Source of the DNA: an uncultured Acetatifactor sp.
Lineage (GTDB): Bacteria > Bacillota > Clostridia > Lachnospirales > Lachnospiraceae
Direction of reading: 5' to 3'
NCBI GenBank assembly: GCA_910577665.1
Contig: CAJTOJ010000018.1
Location: forward strand, 6,751-70,750
DNA: 64,000 nt
In this document: piece after piece, positions 1 to 8,153 of the stretch
How the letters are laid out: each line of letters starts with the position of its first letter
How positions within the stretch are numbered: position 1 is the first letter of the stretch
Position numbers and translations under genes: made by a program
The notes under the pieces: generated by a model
Told to the model about the DNA's origin: nothing
Database searches by the model: none
Seen by the model: the letters and a program-made list of their open reading frames with translations, nothing else

Positions 1-3
1 GAA

Positions 4-591
4 ATGAATACCCAGGTGGGATACCTGCTGGCAGCAGGAGCCGCAGTGGTAGCAGTGGTGGTTCTCTGGATCAAGTATACAGATGCGGAGGGAGAGAAGC
101 GTAAGGTCAACCAGGCTATCAACCGGCTGATCCTGGTACAGAACAAGGTGAAGATCCGGTATGTGAACAACCGGAACTTGACGGATTATCTTTATATGAA
201 GTACAATGTGGACAGTGCCGGCACCCTGGCGAAGCGCTGGCGCCGGTATCTGCAGGAGAAGGAGGAGCGCAAGGAATACGCAGAGGCGGCAGCCAAACTG
301 GAATATTACCAGAAGCAACTGGTGGCGAAGATGTCAAACTATCACATAGCCAATCCGGGAAGGTGGGCGTCCAAGCCAGGTGCCCTTCTGGATAAGCGGG
401 AGATGGTGGAGATGCGTCATGAACTGATACAGCGCAGACAGTCCCTGCGCAGTCAGCTGGATTATAACAATGGCATTGCGGAGACAGCTCGCCGGGAGAT
501 ACAGGATCTGAAGGAGCAATATCCCATGTATGCAACAGAAATCGAAGAAATGGTGAAGCACCACAATGGAATGGTGCAGGTTGACATGTGA
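4..591 (+). CDS. Hypothetical membrane-anchored coiled-coil protein
   Basis: A 195-residue protein with one N-terminal hydrophobic segment (about residues 6-23, rich in Ala and Val). A long charged region follows, rich in Glu, Lys and Arg, that should form helices or coiled coil (about residues 80-185). I do not recognise a catalytic motif or family. The topology suggests a single-pass membrane protein with a cytoplasmic helical body. Its ribosome binding site lies outside the window, so the start is provisional. The 3' end carries the promoter of the next gene, so it is probably the last gene of its own unit. Confidence 0.6.
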   Translation: MNTQVGYLLAAGAAVVAVVVLWIKYTDAEGEKRKVNQAINRLILVQNKVKIRYVNNRNLTDYLYMKYNVDSAGTLAKRWRRYLQEKEERKEYAEAAAKLEYYQKQLVAKMSNYHIANPGRWASKPGALLDKREMVEMRHELIQRRQSLRSQLDYNNGIAETARREIQDLKEQYPMYATEIEEMVKHHNGMVQVDM

Positions 592-609
592 ACATCGGGG
601 TTATATAAT
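581..609 (+). promoter_or_regulatory. Sigma-A promoter for purB and the PurF-like gene
   Basis: TTGACA at 581-586, a 17-base spacer and TATAAT at 604-609 form a perfect consensus promoter. The -35 box overlaps the last codons of the upstream gene (stop 589-591). A leader of about 115 bases precedes purB. I see no purine riboswitch core in it. Confidence 0.85.
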
Positions 610-730
610 GTTTCCTGTGCAGGACATTATGGCATACCCGGTGTTAGATGCGGGTGTTGTCCCTGCCTGGCCGGGCTGCCAGAAGGCAGCAGCGGCAGGA
701 TCCATTACGGAGAATGAAGGAGAAGAAGAA

Positions 731-2182
731 ATGAGTACAGACAGATATCAAAGCCCCCTGTCCGAGCGCTATGCCAGCAGGGAAATGCAGTACCTGTTTT
801 CACCCGATATGAAATTCCGTACCTGGAGGAAGCTGTGGATTGCCCTTGCGGAGACAGAGAAGGAGCTGGGGCTGTCCCAGAATGGCAAGCCTGTCATCAC
901 AACAGAGCAGATTGACGAGCTGAAGGCCCATGCGGAGGATATCAATTATGAAGTGGCAAAGGCCAGGGAAAAGGAAGTGCGGCATGATGTGATGAGCCAT
1001 GTGTATGCCTATGGGCAGCAGTGCCCTAAGGCAGCAGGCATCATCCATCTGGGGGCTACTTCCTGCTATGTGGGGGACAACACGGACATCATAGTGATGC
1101 GTGAGGCATTGAAACTGGTTAAGCGCAAGCTTCTGAATGTGATGGCCCTGCTGGCGGACTTTGCAGAGACATATAAGTCCCAGCCCACACTGGCTTTCAC
1201 CCATTTCCAGCCTGCCCAGCCCACAACGGTGGGAAAGCGGGCAACCCTGTGGCTGCAGGAATTTTCACTGGATCTGGAGGATCTGGATCATGTGCTGGGT
1301 TCCTTGAAACTGCTGGGTTCCAAGGGTACCACAGGAACCCAGGCATCTTTTCTGGAGTTGTTTGACGGGGACCAGGAGACTATTGACAAGATTGATCCCA
1401 TGATCGCGGCCAAGATGGGCTTTGCAGAGTGCTATCCGGTGTCAGGACAGACCTATTCGCGGAAGGTGGATACCCGGGTGGCCAATGTGCTTGCAGGGAT
1501 CGCGGCATCTGCCCACAAGATGAGCAATGATATCCGTCTGCTACAGCATCTGAAGGAGGTGGAGGAGCCTTTTGAGAAGAGCCAGATCGGTTCCTCTGCC
1601 ATGGCGTACAAGCGCAATCCCATGAGAAGTGAGCGGATCGCCTCCTTGTCCCGGTATGTGATGGTGGATGCGCTGAACCCGGCCATCACTTCCGCCACCC
1701 AATGGTTTGAGAGAACCCTGGATGATTCTGCCAACAAACGGTTGTCCATACCAGAAGGCTTCCTGGCTGTGGACGGGATCCTGGATCTGTGCATGAATGT
1801 GGTGGACGGTCTGGTGGTATATCCCAAGGTCATTGAGAAGCGTCTGCAAAGCGAGCTGCCATTCATGGCCACGGAGAATATCATGATGGATGCAGTGAAG
1901 ATGGGCGGGAACCGCCAGGAACTGCATGAGCGCATCCGGGAGCTTTCCATGGAGGCAGGGCGCAATGTGAAAGTGGAAGGTGGGGAGAATAACCTGCTGG
2001 AACTGATCGCAGCGGACCCGGCTTTCCACATGTCCCTGGAAGACTTGCGCAGATCCATGGATCCTGCAAGGTATGTGGGGCGGTCCGTGGAACAGGTGGA
2101 TGCTTTCCTGGCAGAGGTGATAAAGCCTCTTTTGCAGGAAAATGCAGGACTGCTTGGCATGAAGGCAGAGATTACCGTGTAA
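731..2182 (+). CDS. purB: Adenylosuccinate lyase
   Basis: Cytoplasmic enzyme of purine synthesis, which splits SAICAR to AICAR and adenylosuccinate to AMP, releasing fumarate both times. The fumarase/aspartase superfamily signature SSAMAYKRNP lies near residues 287-296, in the flexible loop that carries the catalytic serine. The His-containing TSCYVGDNTD and THFQPAQPTT segments are also present. The start at 731 follows AGAAGAAGAA, a purine-rich binding site, and gives 483 residues, normal for the family. Upstream in-frame ATGs would place the promoter inside the gene. The PurF-like gene follows after 25 bases, so the two are probably co-transcribed from the promoter at 581-609. Confidence 0.95.
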   Translation: MSTDRYQSPLSERYASREMQYLFSPDMKFRTWRKLWIALAETEKELGLSQNGKPVITTEQIDELKAHAEDINYEVAKAREKEVRHDVMSHVYAYGQQCPKAAGIIHLGATSCYVGDNTDIIVMREALKLVKRKLLNVMALLADFAETYKSQPTLAFTHFQPAQPTTVGKRATLWLQEFSLDLEDLDHVLGSLKLLGSKGTTGTQASFLELFDGDQETIDKIDPMIAAKMGFAECYPVSGQTYSRKVDTRVANVLAGIAASAHKMSNDIRLLQHLKEVEEPFEKSQIGSSAMAYKRNPMRSERIASLSRYVMVDALNPAITSATQWFERTLDDSANKRLSIPEGFLAVDGILDLCMNVVDGLVVYPKVIEKRLQSELPFMATENIMMDAVKMGGNRQELHERIRELSMEAGRNVKVEGGENNLLELIAADPAFHMSLEDLRRSMDPARYVGRSVEQVDAFLAEVIKPLLQENAGLLGMKAEITV

Positions 2183-2207
2183 AAGGACAGACAAGGAGAA
2201 GAATACA

Positions 2208-3614
2208 ATGGGTGGTTTTTTCGGAGTGGCATCCAAAGAGGACTGTGTGTTTGATCTTTTTTTTGGGACAGATTATCATTCCCATCTGGGCACCAGACGT
2301 GCCGGTATGGCTGTCTACAGTAAGGAAAAGGGATATGACAGGGCGATTCACAACATTGAGAATGCGCCTTTCCGCACGAAATTTGACAAAGATGTAAATG
2401 ACATGAAGGGCAATCTGGGGATAGGCTGCATCTCCGATTTTGAACCGCAGCCGCTTATGGTGCGTTCCCACCATGGTACCTATGCCATTGCCACTGTGGG
2501 TAAGATCAACAATATGGCACAGCTGATCCAGGAGGTGTTCGCCAAGGGACATACACATTTCCTGGAGATGAGTGGCGGTGATATCAACGCCACGGAACTG
2601 GTAGCAGCCATTGTGAACCAGAAGGACAATCTGGTGGAAGGCATCCGGTATGCCCAGGAGATCATCCAAGGTTCCATGACCATGCTGATCATGACACCCA
2701 TAGGGATCTATGCAGCCAGGGACCGTCTGGGCAGGACTCCTGTGGTGGTGGGTAAAAAGGAAGGTGCCCGCTGCGTTTCTTTTGAAAGCTTCGCTTATCT
2801 GAACCTGGGGTATGTGGAAGAGCGGGAACTTGGTCCCGGGGAGATTGTGGTGGTGACGCCGGAGGAGGTAAGAACCCTGATCCATCCCGGAAAAGACATG
2901 AAGATCTGTACCTTCTTGTGGGTGTATTACGGATATCCTTCTTCTGCCTACGAGGGTATCAGCGTGGAGGAGATGCGCTATAACTGCGGTGCCCTGCTGG
3001 CGGAGCGGGACGATGTGCAGCCCGATATTGTGGCAGGAGTGCCGGATTCGGGGACGGCCCATGCCATCGGATATGCCAACCAGTCAGGGATTCCTTTTTC
3101 CAGGCCATTTATCAAGTATACGCCCACCTGGCCCAGGTCCTTTATGCCAACGATCCAGACCCAGCGTAATCTCATAGCCAAGATGAAGCTGATTTCCGTG
3201 GAGGGACTGATACGGAATAAGAGTCTCCTGCTGATTGACGACTCCATTGTGCGGGGAACCCAGCTAAGAGAGACCACGGAACTGCTATACCATAGCGGTG
3301 CCAGGGAAGTGCACATCCGCCCGGCTTGTCCGCCCATCCTGTTTGGCTGTAAGTACTTGAACTTTTCCCGTTCTTCCTCGGAGATGGATCTCATTGCCCG
3401 GAGGGTGCTTAGGGAGATGGAGCAGGAGGAACGTAAGATCGACTTAAAAGCTTATGTGGACCCGGACACACCAGAGTACGCCGCGATGGTGGAACGGATC
3501 GGAAAGCAGTTGAATTTTACGTCCCTGCGGTATCATAGACTGGATGACATGATTGCGTCTGTGGGAATTGACAAATGCAAGCTGTGTACGTATTGCTGGG
3601 ACGGCAAGGAATAA
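2208..3614 (+). CDS. PurF-like amidophosphoribosyltransferase lacking the N-terminal catalytic cysteine
   Basis: 468 residues related to glutamine PRPP amidotransferase, the first committed step of purine synthesis. The PRPP loop DDSIVRGTQ (about residues 344-352) is intact. Cysteines matching the 4Fe-4S ligands of the Bacillus-type enzyme can be aligned: CTFLWVYYGYP, FGCKY and the C-terminal CTYCWDGK. The N-terminus reads MGGFFG instead of the usual MCGIFG, so the glutaminase nucleophile Cys is replaced by Gly. The neighbouring HRGQEG-like glutamine-site motif is also altered (LGTRRAG). I infer an enzyme that uses free ammonia or an amine donor, or a regulatory paralogue. The start has a good AAGGAGAA site. 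It sits directly behind purB. Confidence 0.85.
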   Translation: MGGFFGVASKEDCVFDLFFGTDYHSHLGTRRAGMAVYSKEKGYDRAIHNIENAPFRTKFDKDVNDMKGNLGIGCISDFEPQPLMVRSHHGTYAIATVGKINNMAQLIQEVFAKGHTHFLEMSGGDINATELVAAIVNQKDNLVEGIRYAQEIIQGSMTMLIMTPIGIYAARDRLGRTPVVVGKKEGARCVSFESFAYLNLGYVEERELGPGEIVVVTPEEVRTLIHPGKDMKICTFLWVYYGYPSSAYEGISVEEMRYNCGALLAERDDVQPDIVAGVPDSGTAHAIGYANQSGIPFSRPFIKYTPTWPRSFMPTIQTQRNLIAKMKLISVEGLIRNKSLLLIDDSIVRGTQLRETTELLYHSGAREVHIRPACPPILFGCKYLNFSRSSSEMDLIARRVLREMEQEERKIDLKAYVDPDTPEYAAMVERIGKQLNFTSLRYHRLDDMIASVGIDKCKLCTYCWDGKE

Positions 3615-3639
3615 TGGAAGACCCGGCAAATATTGACTC

Positions 3640-4038
3640 TCAGTTCTTTTTTCTGCTGTCAATCATGTCACATGGAAGTCCTTTTTCCTTCAAAGCCCTT
3701 TCCATGTCAGATGGCAATGCAAGTTTAGCGGTTTTATACCCTTTGTAATACACCCGCTTGGTTTTTCCGTTTTTTTTGATCACCTTGATCCATAGGCTAT
3801 ATGACAGCAGATGATCCAACTCCCATTGGTTATAATGCAGTTCCACTCTTTCAATCTCATGAAAGGGGATTGGATAAGGGATCCCTGTATTGAGCACCAG
3901 ACAGTCATTCTCAAAGAAAAAGGCTCCTGCACCCGATCTGTTTTTGAACTGATTCCGTTTATAGAGAATGTAGATAAGGTAAAAGAGTATACCAGCCATG
4001 CCAATATAGGGAAGAGCCTGCGCAAAAAATAAAAACAT
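3640..4038 (-). CDS. Hypothetical small membrane protein
   Basis: 132 residues with a hydrophobic N-terminal segment (about 5-26), then a soluble beta-rich part ending in a basic tail. It resembles bacterial PH-like or YcxB-type membrane-attached domains in layout only, so no function is assigned. AAGGAGG lies 8 bases before the ATG, and its own promoter is visible at 4075-4103. It faces the PurF-like gene and stands alone. Confidence 0.65.
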   Translation of the reverse strand: MFLFFAQALPYIGMAGILFYLIYILYKRNQFKNRSGAGAFFFENDCLVLNTGIPYPIPFHEIERVELHYNQWELDHLLSYSLWIKVIKKNGKTKRVYYKGYKTAKLALPSDMERALKEKGLPCDMIDSRKKN

Positions 4039-4074
4039 GTATAATGCCTCCTTAAATCAAAATTGTCAATTATG

Positions 4075-4103
4075 AGTATAGCACGTCTTCCAGTCGAAAA
4101 CAA
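4075..4103 (-). promoter_or_regulatory. Minus-strand promoter for the small membrane protein
   Basis: Read on the minus strand: TTGTTT, a 17-base spacer and TATACT, about 37 bases before the start at 4038. It is divergent from the purA promoter. Confidence 0.55.
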
Positions 4104-4173
4104 GCCGCGTTTCCTTTAAGTAAGCATATTGGAAACCATATATAAGAAAAAATTATACTGACTATAAAATATA

Positions 4174-4202
4174 TTGATTTTACTTATGGGGAGGTTTATA
4201 CT
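4174..4202 (+). promoter_or_regulatory. Promoter for purA and the LysR gene
   Basis: TTGATT at 4174-4179, a 17-base spacer and TATACT at 4197-4202. A leader of about 150 bases with GC-rich inverted segments runs to the purA start. I found no purine riboswitch core and no clear terminator in it. The stretch 4039-4361 otherwise holds only this and the divergent promoter. Confidence 0.65.
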
Positions 4203-4361
4203 ATACTAAATATGTGGCCTGGTTTAGAGAGTGGTCAAGGATGTGGCGGCAGCCTGGTGTGATAGCCCGGTACAAAAGGCCAGGTATGGACAGCTGCGGG
4301 CGGGGACCGGGAATGGGAGAATAGTGGATTTGCCGCGTAAGTGGCAGGGAATGGAGGAGAA

Positions 4362-5651
4362 ATGGTTAAGGCAATTGTGGGAGCCAATTGGGGAGATGAA
4401 GGAAAGGGTAAGATCACGGATATGATGGCCCAGGAGGCAGATATCATTGTGCGCTTCCAGGGTGGGGCAAATGCAGGACACACTATTGTGAACAACTATG
4501 GGAAATTTGCATTGCATACGCTGCCCTCAGGTGTTTTTACGGAGCATGCAACCAGTGTGATCGGCAATGGTGTGGCGCTGAATATCCCATTGCTGTTCCA
4601 GGAGATCCAGTCCATTGTGGACAGGGGAGTGCCAAGACCCCGGATCCTGGTGTCAGACCGGGCGCAGATTGTGATGCCCTATCATATCCTGTTTGACCAG
4701 TATGAGGAGGAGAGGCTGGGAGGCAGGTCCTTCGGTTCCACCAAGTCGGGAATCGCCCCTTTTTATTCGGATAAATATGCAAAGATCGGATTCCAGGTCA
4801 GCGAACTGTTTGACGAGGAACTGTTGTCAGAGAAGGTGGAGCGTGTCTGCCAGCTGAAGAATGTACTGTTGGAGCATCTTTACCACAAGCCCCGGATTGA
4901 GCCGGAAGAATTGCTGGAAACCCTGCATGGATACAGGGATATGGTGGCTCCCTATGTATGTGATGTATCTGCTTTTCTGGACCAGGCGCTGAAGGAAGGA
5001 AAGACCGTGCTGCTGGAGGGGCAGCTGGGCACCTTGAAGGATCCGGATCACGGGATCTATCCGATGGTGACGTCTTCTTCCACCCTGGCAGCCTACGGTG
5101 CCATTGGTGCCGGACTGCCGCCTTATGAGATCAAGCAGATTGTCACGGTGTGCAAGGCCTATTCTTCTGCGGTGGGGGCAGGTGCTTTCGTGTCAGAGCT
5201 TTTTGGAGAGGCGGCCGAGGAACTGCGCCGCAGAGGCGGGGATGGTGGGGAGTACGGTGCCACCACTGGCAGGCCCAGGCGTGTGGGGTGGTTTGACTGT
5301 GTGGCTTCCCGGTATGGATGCCGTCTCCAGGGGACTACGGATGTGGCTTTTACAGTGCTGGATGTACTGGGATATCTGGACGAGATCCCGGTATGCGTGG
5401 GGTATGAGATAGATGGGGAAGTGACTACGGATTTCCCTGTGACAGCGAAGCTGCAGAAGGCGAAGCCTGTACTTGAAGTGCTTCCCGGCTGGAAGTGTGA
5501 GACCCGGGGGATTAGAAACTATGAGGATCTTCCGGAAAACTGTAGGAAATATATCGAATTCATTGAGAAACGGATCGGCTATCCCATTACCATGGTCAGC
5601 AATGGGCCTGGCAGAGAGGACATTATCTACAGAGAGAGTACCTTGAAATGA
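4362..5651 (+). CDS. purA: Adenylosuccinate synthetase
   Basis: GTP-dependent ligation of aspartate to IMP, the first step from IMP to AMP. The N-terminal GANWGDEGKGK P-loop-like motif carries the catalytic Asp. The conserved FQGGANAGHT, GSTKSGIAP and TTGRPRR segments are present. The ATG at 4362 follows GGAGGAGAA and gives 429 residues, the usual family length; the in-frame GTG upstream has no advantage. The stop overlaps the start of a LysR-family gene by four bases (ATGA), so the two are translationally coupled. Confidence 0.95.
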   Translation: MVKAIVGANWGDEGKGKITDMMAQEADIIVRFQGGANAGHTIVNNYGKFALHTLPSGVFTEHATSVIGNGVALNIPLLFQEIQSIVDRGVPRPRILVSDRAQIVMPYHILFDQYEEERLGGRSFGSTKSGIAPFYSDKYAKIGFQVSELFDEELLSEKVERVCQLKNVLLEHLYHKPRIEPEELLETLHGYRDMVAPYVCDVSAFLDQALKEGKTVLLEGQLGTLKDPDHGIYPMVTSSSTLAAYGAIGAGLPPYEIKQIVTVCKAYSSAVGAGAFVSELFGEAAEELRRRGGDGGEYGATTGRPRRVGWFDCVASRYGCRLQGTTDVAFTVLDVLGYLDEIPVCVGYEIDGEVTTDFPVTAKLQKAKPVLEVLPGWKCETRGIRNYEDLPENCRKYIEFIEKRIGYPITMVSNGPGREDIIYRESTLK

Positions 5652-6535
5652 CCGGAGAAGGGAATCTGGAATATTTCAAAGTGTTCTATTATGTGGCAAA
5701 ATCCGGCAGCGTCACCAGGGCTGCCGGTGAACTGTCTATCTCCCAGCCTGCGGTGAGCCAGTCCCTGAAGCTTCTGGAAAAGAGCCTGGGCGTTGTCCTG
5801 TTTGAGCGCTGTTCCCGGGGGATGCGGCTTACAGCGGAAGGGAAAGTGCTGTATGTATATGTGGAAAAGGGATATGGACAGATCATGCAGGGTGTGGAGC
5901 AGGTGATCCGGATGCAGAACCTGGAGCTTGGGGAGGTGCGGATCGGAGCAAGCGACATGACCCTGCGATTTTATCTGCTGCCATTTCTGGAAGAGTTTCA
6001 CGAGAAATACCCCGGCATCAAAGTGATTGTCACCAATGGACCAACGCCCCAGACCCTGCAGCTTCTGCAGGAGGGGAAAATCGATTTTGGTGTGGTGAGT
6101 ACACCTTTTTCCTCCGGGGAGGATCTGTGTGCGGTGCCGGTCCGGGAGATCGAGGATGTGTTCGTGGCAGGACGTAAATTCATGGCGTACAAGAACAGGA
6201 CACTGGATTTCCAGGAGCTTCTGAAACTTCCTATGATTTTCCTGGAGGGCAATACCAGTACCAGAAGCTGTATGGATGCGTTTCTGGCAAAAAGCGGTGT
6301 GGTGCTACAGCCGGAGTTTGAACTGGCTACCAGTGATATGATTGTCCAGTTTGCCTTGCGCAATCTGGGAATCGGCTGTGTGGCACGGGAGTTTGCTGCC
6401 GAATACCTGGAATCCGGCCTGCTGTTCGAACTGCGGTTCAATAAGAGGATACCAAGAAGGAATTTCTGTGTGGTGAGGAGTGAGAAATGGCAGCCGCCCA
6501 CTGCGGCAAGGAAGCTGATGGAACTGATCCTGTAG
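5648..6535 (+). CDS. LysR-family transcriptional regulator
   Basis: 295 residues: an N-terminal winged helix-turn-helix (about residues 1-60, with AAGELSISQPAVSQSLKLLE) and a C-terminal periplasmic-binding-protein-like effector domain (about 90-290). LysR proteins usually control neighbouring genes in response to a small molecule. This one starts inside the purA stop codon (ATGA), so it is made with PurA. Whether it senses a purine intermediate is inference. No divergent target gene is present, which is unusual for LysR genes. Confidence 0.9.
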   Translation: MTGEGNLEYFKVFYYVAKSGSVTRAAGELSISQPAVSQSLKLLEKSLGVVLFERCSRGMRLTAEGKVLYVYVEKGYGQIMQGVEQVIRMQNLELGEVRIGASDMTLRFYLLPFLEEFHEKYPGIKVIVTNGPTPQTLQLLQEGKIDFGVVSTPFSSGEDLCAVPVREIEDVFVAGRKFMAYKNRTLDFQELLKLPMIFLEGNTSTRSCMDAFLAKSGVVLQPEFELATSDMIVQFALRNLGIGCVAREFAAEYLESGLLFELRFNKRIPRRNFCVVRSEKWQPPTAARKLMELIL

Positions 6536-6660
6536 GAGACCGGTGTCTGCCATGGCATGGAAGGAATCTGACAACACAGGCGGATGGTGCTTACGGCGCG
6601 GTCTGCAATCCACAAAAAGGGCAGGAGTGCGACTTTCCTGCCCGGAAAAGGTGAAAGGGA

Positions 6661-7266
6661 ATGATACGGAATATCATATTTGACATAGGAAATGTACTGA
6701 CGGATTTTTGCTGGAAAGAATTCCTGGAAGACAAAGGCTTTGACCAGGAGATGATCGGACGGATTGCCAGGGCTTCTGTGCTGGGTCCATACTGGGATGA
6801 GCTGGATCGGGGAGTGTGGAGCGATGAGAAGCTGCTGGAGGCATTCATCAGCCTGGATCCACAGATCGGGGAGGAGCTGCACAGGGCTTATGGGAATGTG
6901 ACAGGTATGGTGAAAAAGCGGGACTATGCCATTCCCTGGATCCAGGAGCTGAAGAAGGCCGGATTCCAGGTATATTACCTGTCCAATTTCTCCCGCAGGG
7001 CGTATGAGGACTGCCAGGATGCCCTGGATTTCATACCATATATGGATGGCGGAATCCTGTCCTACCGGGACAAGGTGGTGAAACCGGGGGAGAAGATCTA
7101 CAGACTGCTGCTGGACCGCTATGGCCTTGCGCCAGAAGAGAGCGTGTTCCTGGATGACACAATGCGGAATGTGGAGGCAGCCATGGCCCTGGGATTCCAT
7201 GGGATCTGTTTCCGGGATAAAGAACAGGCTGGCAGGGAACTGGCACTGCTTATGGCAGGTGGGTGA
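6661..7266 (+). CDS. HAD-family hydrolase (YihX-like phosphatase)
   Basis: 201 residues of the haloacid dehalogenase superfamily, subfamily IA. Motif I is FDIGNVLTD (nucleophile Asp near residue 8, with Asn in place of the usual second Asp, as in YihX-type sugar phosphatases). Motif II is the YLSNFS segment, motif III includes the Lys of KPGEKIY, and motif IV is FLDDTMRN. The likely substrate is a small phosphorylated metabolite, possibly a sugar phosphate. It starts 125 bases after the LysR gene, with GGTGAAAGGGA before the ATG. It converges on a small membrane protein gene only 4 bases away. Confidence 0.85.
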   Translation: MIRNIIFDIGNVLTDFCWKEFLEDKGFDQEMIGRIARASVLGPYWDELDRGVWSDEKLLEAFISLDPQIGEELHRAYGNVTGMVKKRDYAIPWIQELKKAGFQVYYLSNFSRRAYEDCQDALDFIPYMDGGILSYRDKVVKPGEKIYRLLLDRYGLAPEESVFLDDTMRNVEAAMALGFHGICFRDKEQAGRELALLMAGG

Positions 7267-7270
7267 CAGC

Positions 7271-7588
7271 TTAGGGGGAATGGGGCTTCTGGTCTGCAGA
7301 TGCCTGGAACGCGGCGGGGTCTGTCCCATCCTGTGTCTGGACGGCGGGCATGTCTTCCATAGTGGGCTTATCAGTGAGCTTTCCGTACAGCCAGATGTAG
7401 ATCCACAATAATAATGGAACAACGATGGTGGCAAAGAGGCAGACCCAGAACAGCCGTCCGGAGGCAGACTGGTCCACGAAGGCCACCACCAATGTCACCA
7501 GATAGAGCAGGGCCAGCAGGATCACTCCTGCCAGGGCTATGATTTGTCGGGAAGTTCTCTTTGTCTTTTTGTGATTCCTGGTTTTCAT
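7271..7588 (-). CDS. Hypothetical two-helix membrane protein
   Basis: 105 residues with a basic N-terminus and two predicted membrane segments (about 15-37 and 46-69). A polar, proline-rich C-terminal tail follows. No family is recognised. It converges on the HAD gene with a 4-base gap. Upstream (on its strand) is the repeat-rich intergenic region. Confidence 0.6.
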   Translation of the reverse strand: MKTRNHKKTKRTSRQIIALAGVILLALLYLVTLVVAFVDQSASGRLFWVCLFATIVVPLLLWIYIWLYGKLTDKPTMEDMPAVQTQDGTDPAAFQASADQKPHSP

Positions 7589-7770
7589 TTTCTGTAAGAC
7601 TCCTTGTAGTTGTAGTGTGATGGTTTCCCTGCAATGACCTGTGGAGGGATGTCTTTTTCTGGTTTCCCAGATTGTATCACAATTGTGGCCGGATTGCTAT
7701 CCCACAGACTCACTTTTTGGAAGCTGATGCCAGGTGAATGCTTGTGCAAGGCCGTTCTTTGCTCATTTTG

Positions 7771-7811
7771 TGTGCATCACGTTGCTGTTACGGCGTAGCC
7801 GTAACAGCAAT
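7771..7811 (+). repeat. Partial copy of dispersed palindromic repeat
   Basis: Contains TTGCTGTTACGGC and its exact reverse complement around a GTA loop (7782-7810), a perfect 13-bp hairpin. The lead-in TGTGCATCACG is shared with the copy at 15660-15722. Confidence 0.7.
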
Positions 7812-7850
7812 AGGACGTAAGGGCAGAATGATGCGGAAGTGAATTCAGCA

Positions 7851-7879
7851 TTGTAATACAGGATAGAATCCGTTATACT
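7851..7879 (+). promoter_or_regulatory. Promoter pointing at the MATE gene, with a MITE directly downstream
   Basis: TTGTAA at 7851-7856, 17 bases and TATACT at 7874-7879. The expected transcription start coincides with the left edge of the MITE at 7884, so the element now forms most of the 5' leader of the MATE transcript. Confidence 0.6.
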
Positions 7880-7883
7880 GTTT

Positions 7884-8047
7884 TAGAGCGTGTTTGAAAA
7901 TTACTTTCTGTCAGATGTACGTCACAATTTAAGGGAGATTTGACCCAAATGAGGGAGACGTAGTGGGCTACGTTGACCGAATGAGGGCCAAATATACCGC
8001 AAAGTGGGGCGTGCATATGGTGGGAATGAATTTTCAAACACGCTCTA
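7884..8047 (+). mobile_element. MITE with 17-bp inverted ends and TA target duplication
   Basis: The element spans 7886-8045. Its ends are exact inverted repeats (left GAGCGTGTTTGAAAATT, right AATTTTCAAACACGCTC), and TA flanks both sides (7884-7885 and 8046-8047). TA duplication is typical of IS630/Tc1-mariner-type transposition. It carries no transposase gene, so it would need one in trans. A degraded second copy, in reverse orientation, lies near 32195-32317. Confidence 0.85.
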
Positions 8048-8153
8048 GGGGGAAAACTTTCGCTCCCGGACAAAACGGGGGACAGGAAGATACATAAGCA
8101 AGGATTTGTATTTCATTGGTATGGGGTATCCATGGAAGAATAGGAGTGAAGAG

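Noticed and set aside
610..730. Purine riboswitch or PurR box in the purB leader
   Set aside because: No aptamer core or palindromic box could be recognised by eye.
4203..4361. Purine riboswitch in the purA leader
   Set aside because: The conserved purine aptamer loops were not found and no terminator follows; only GC-rich segments are seen.
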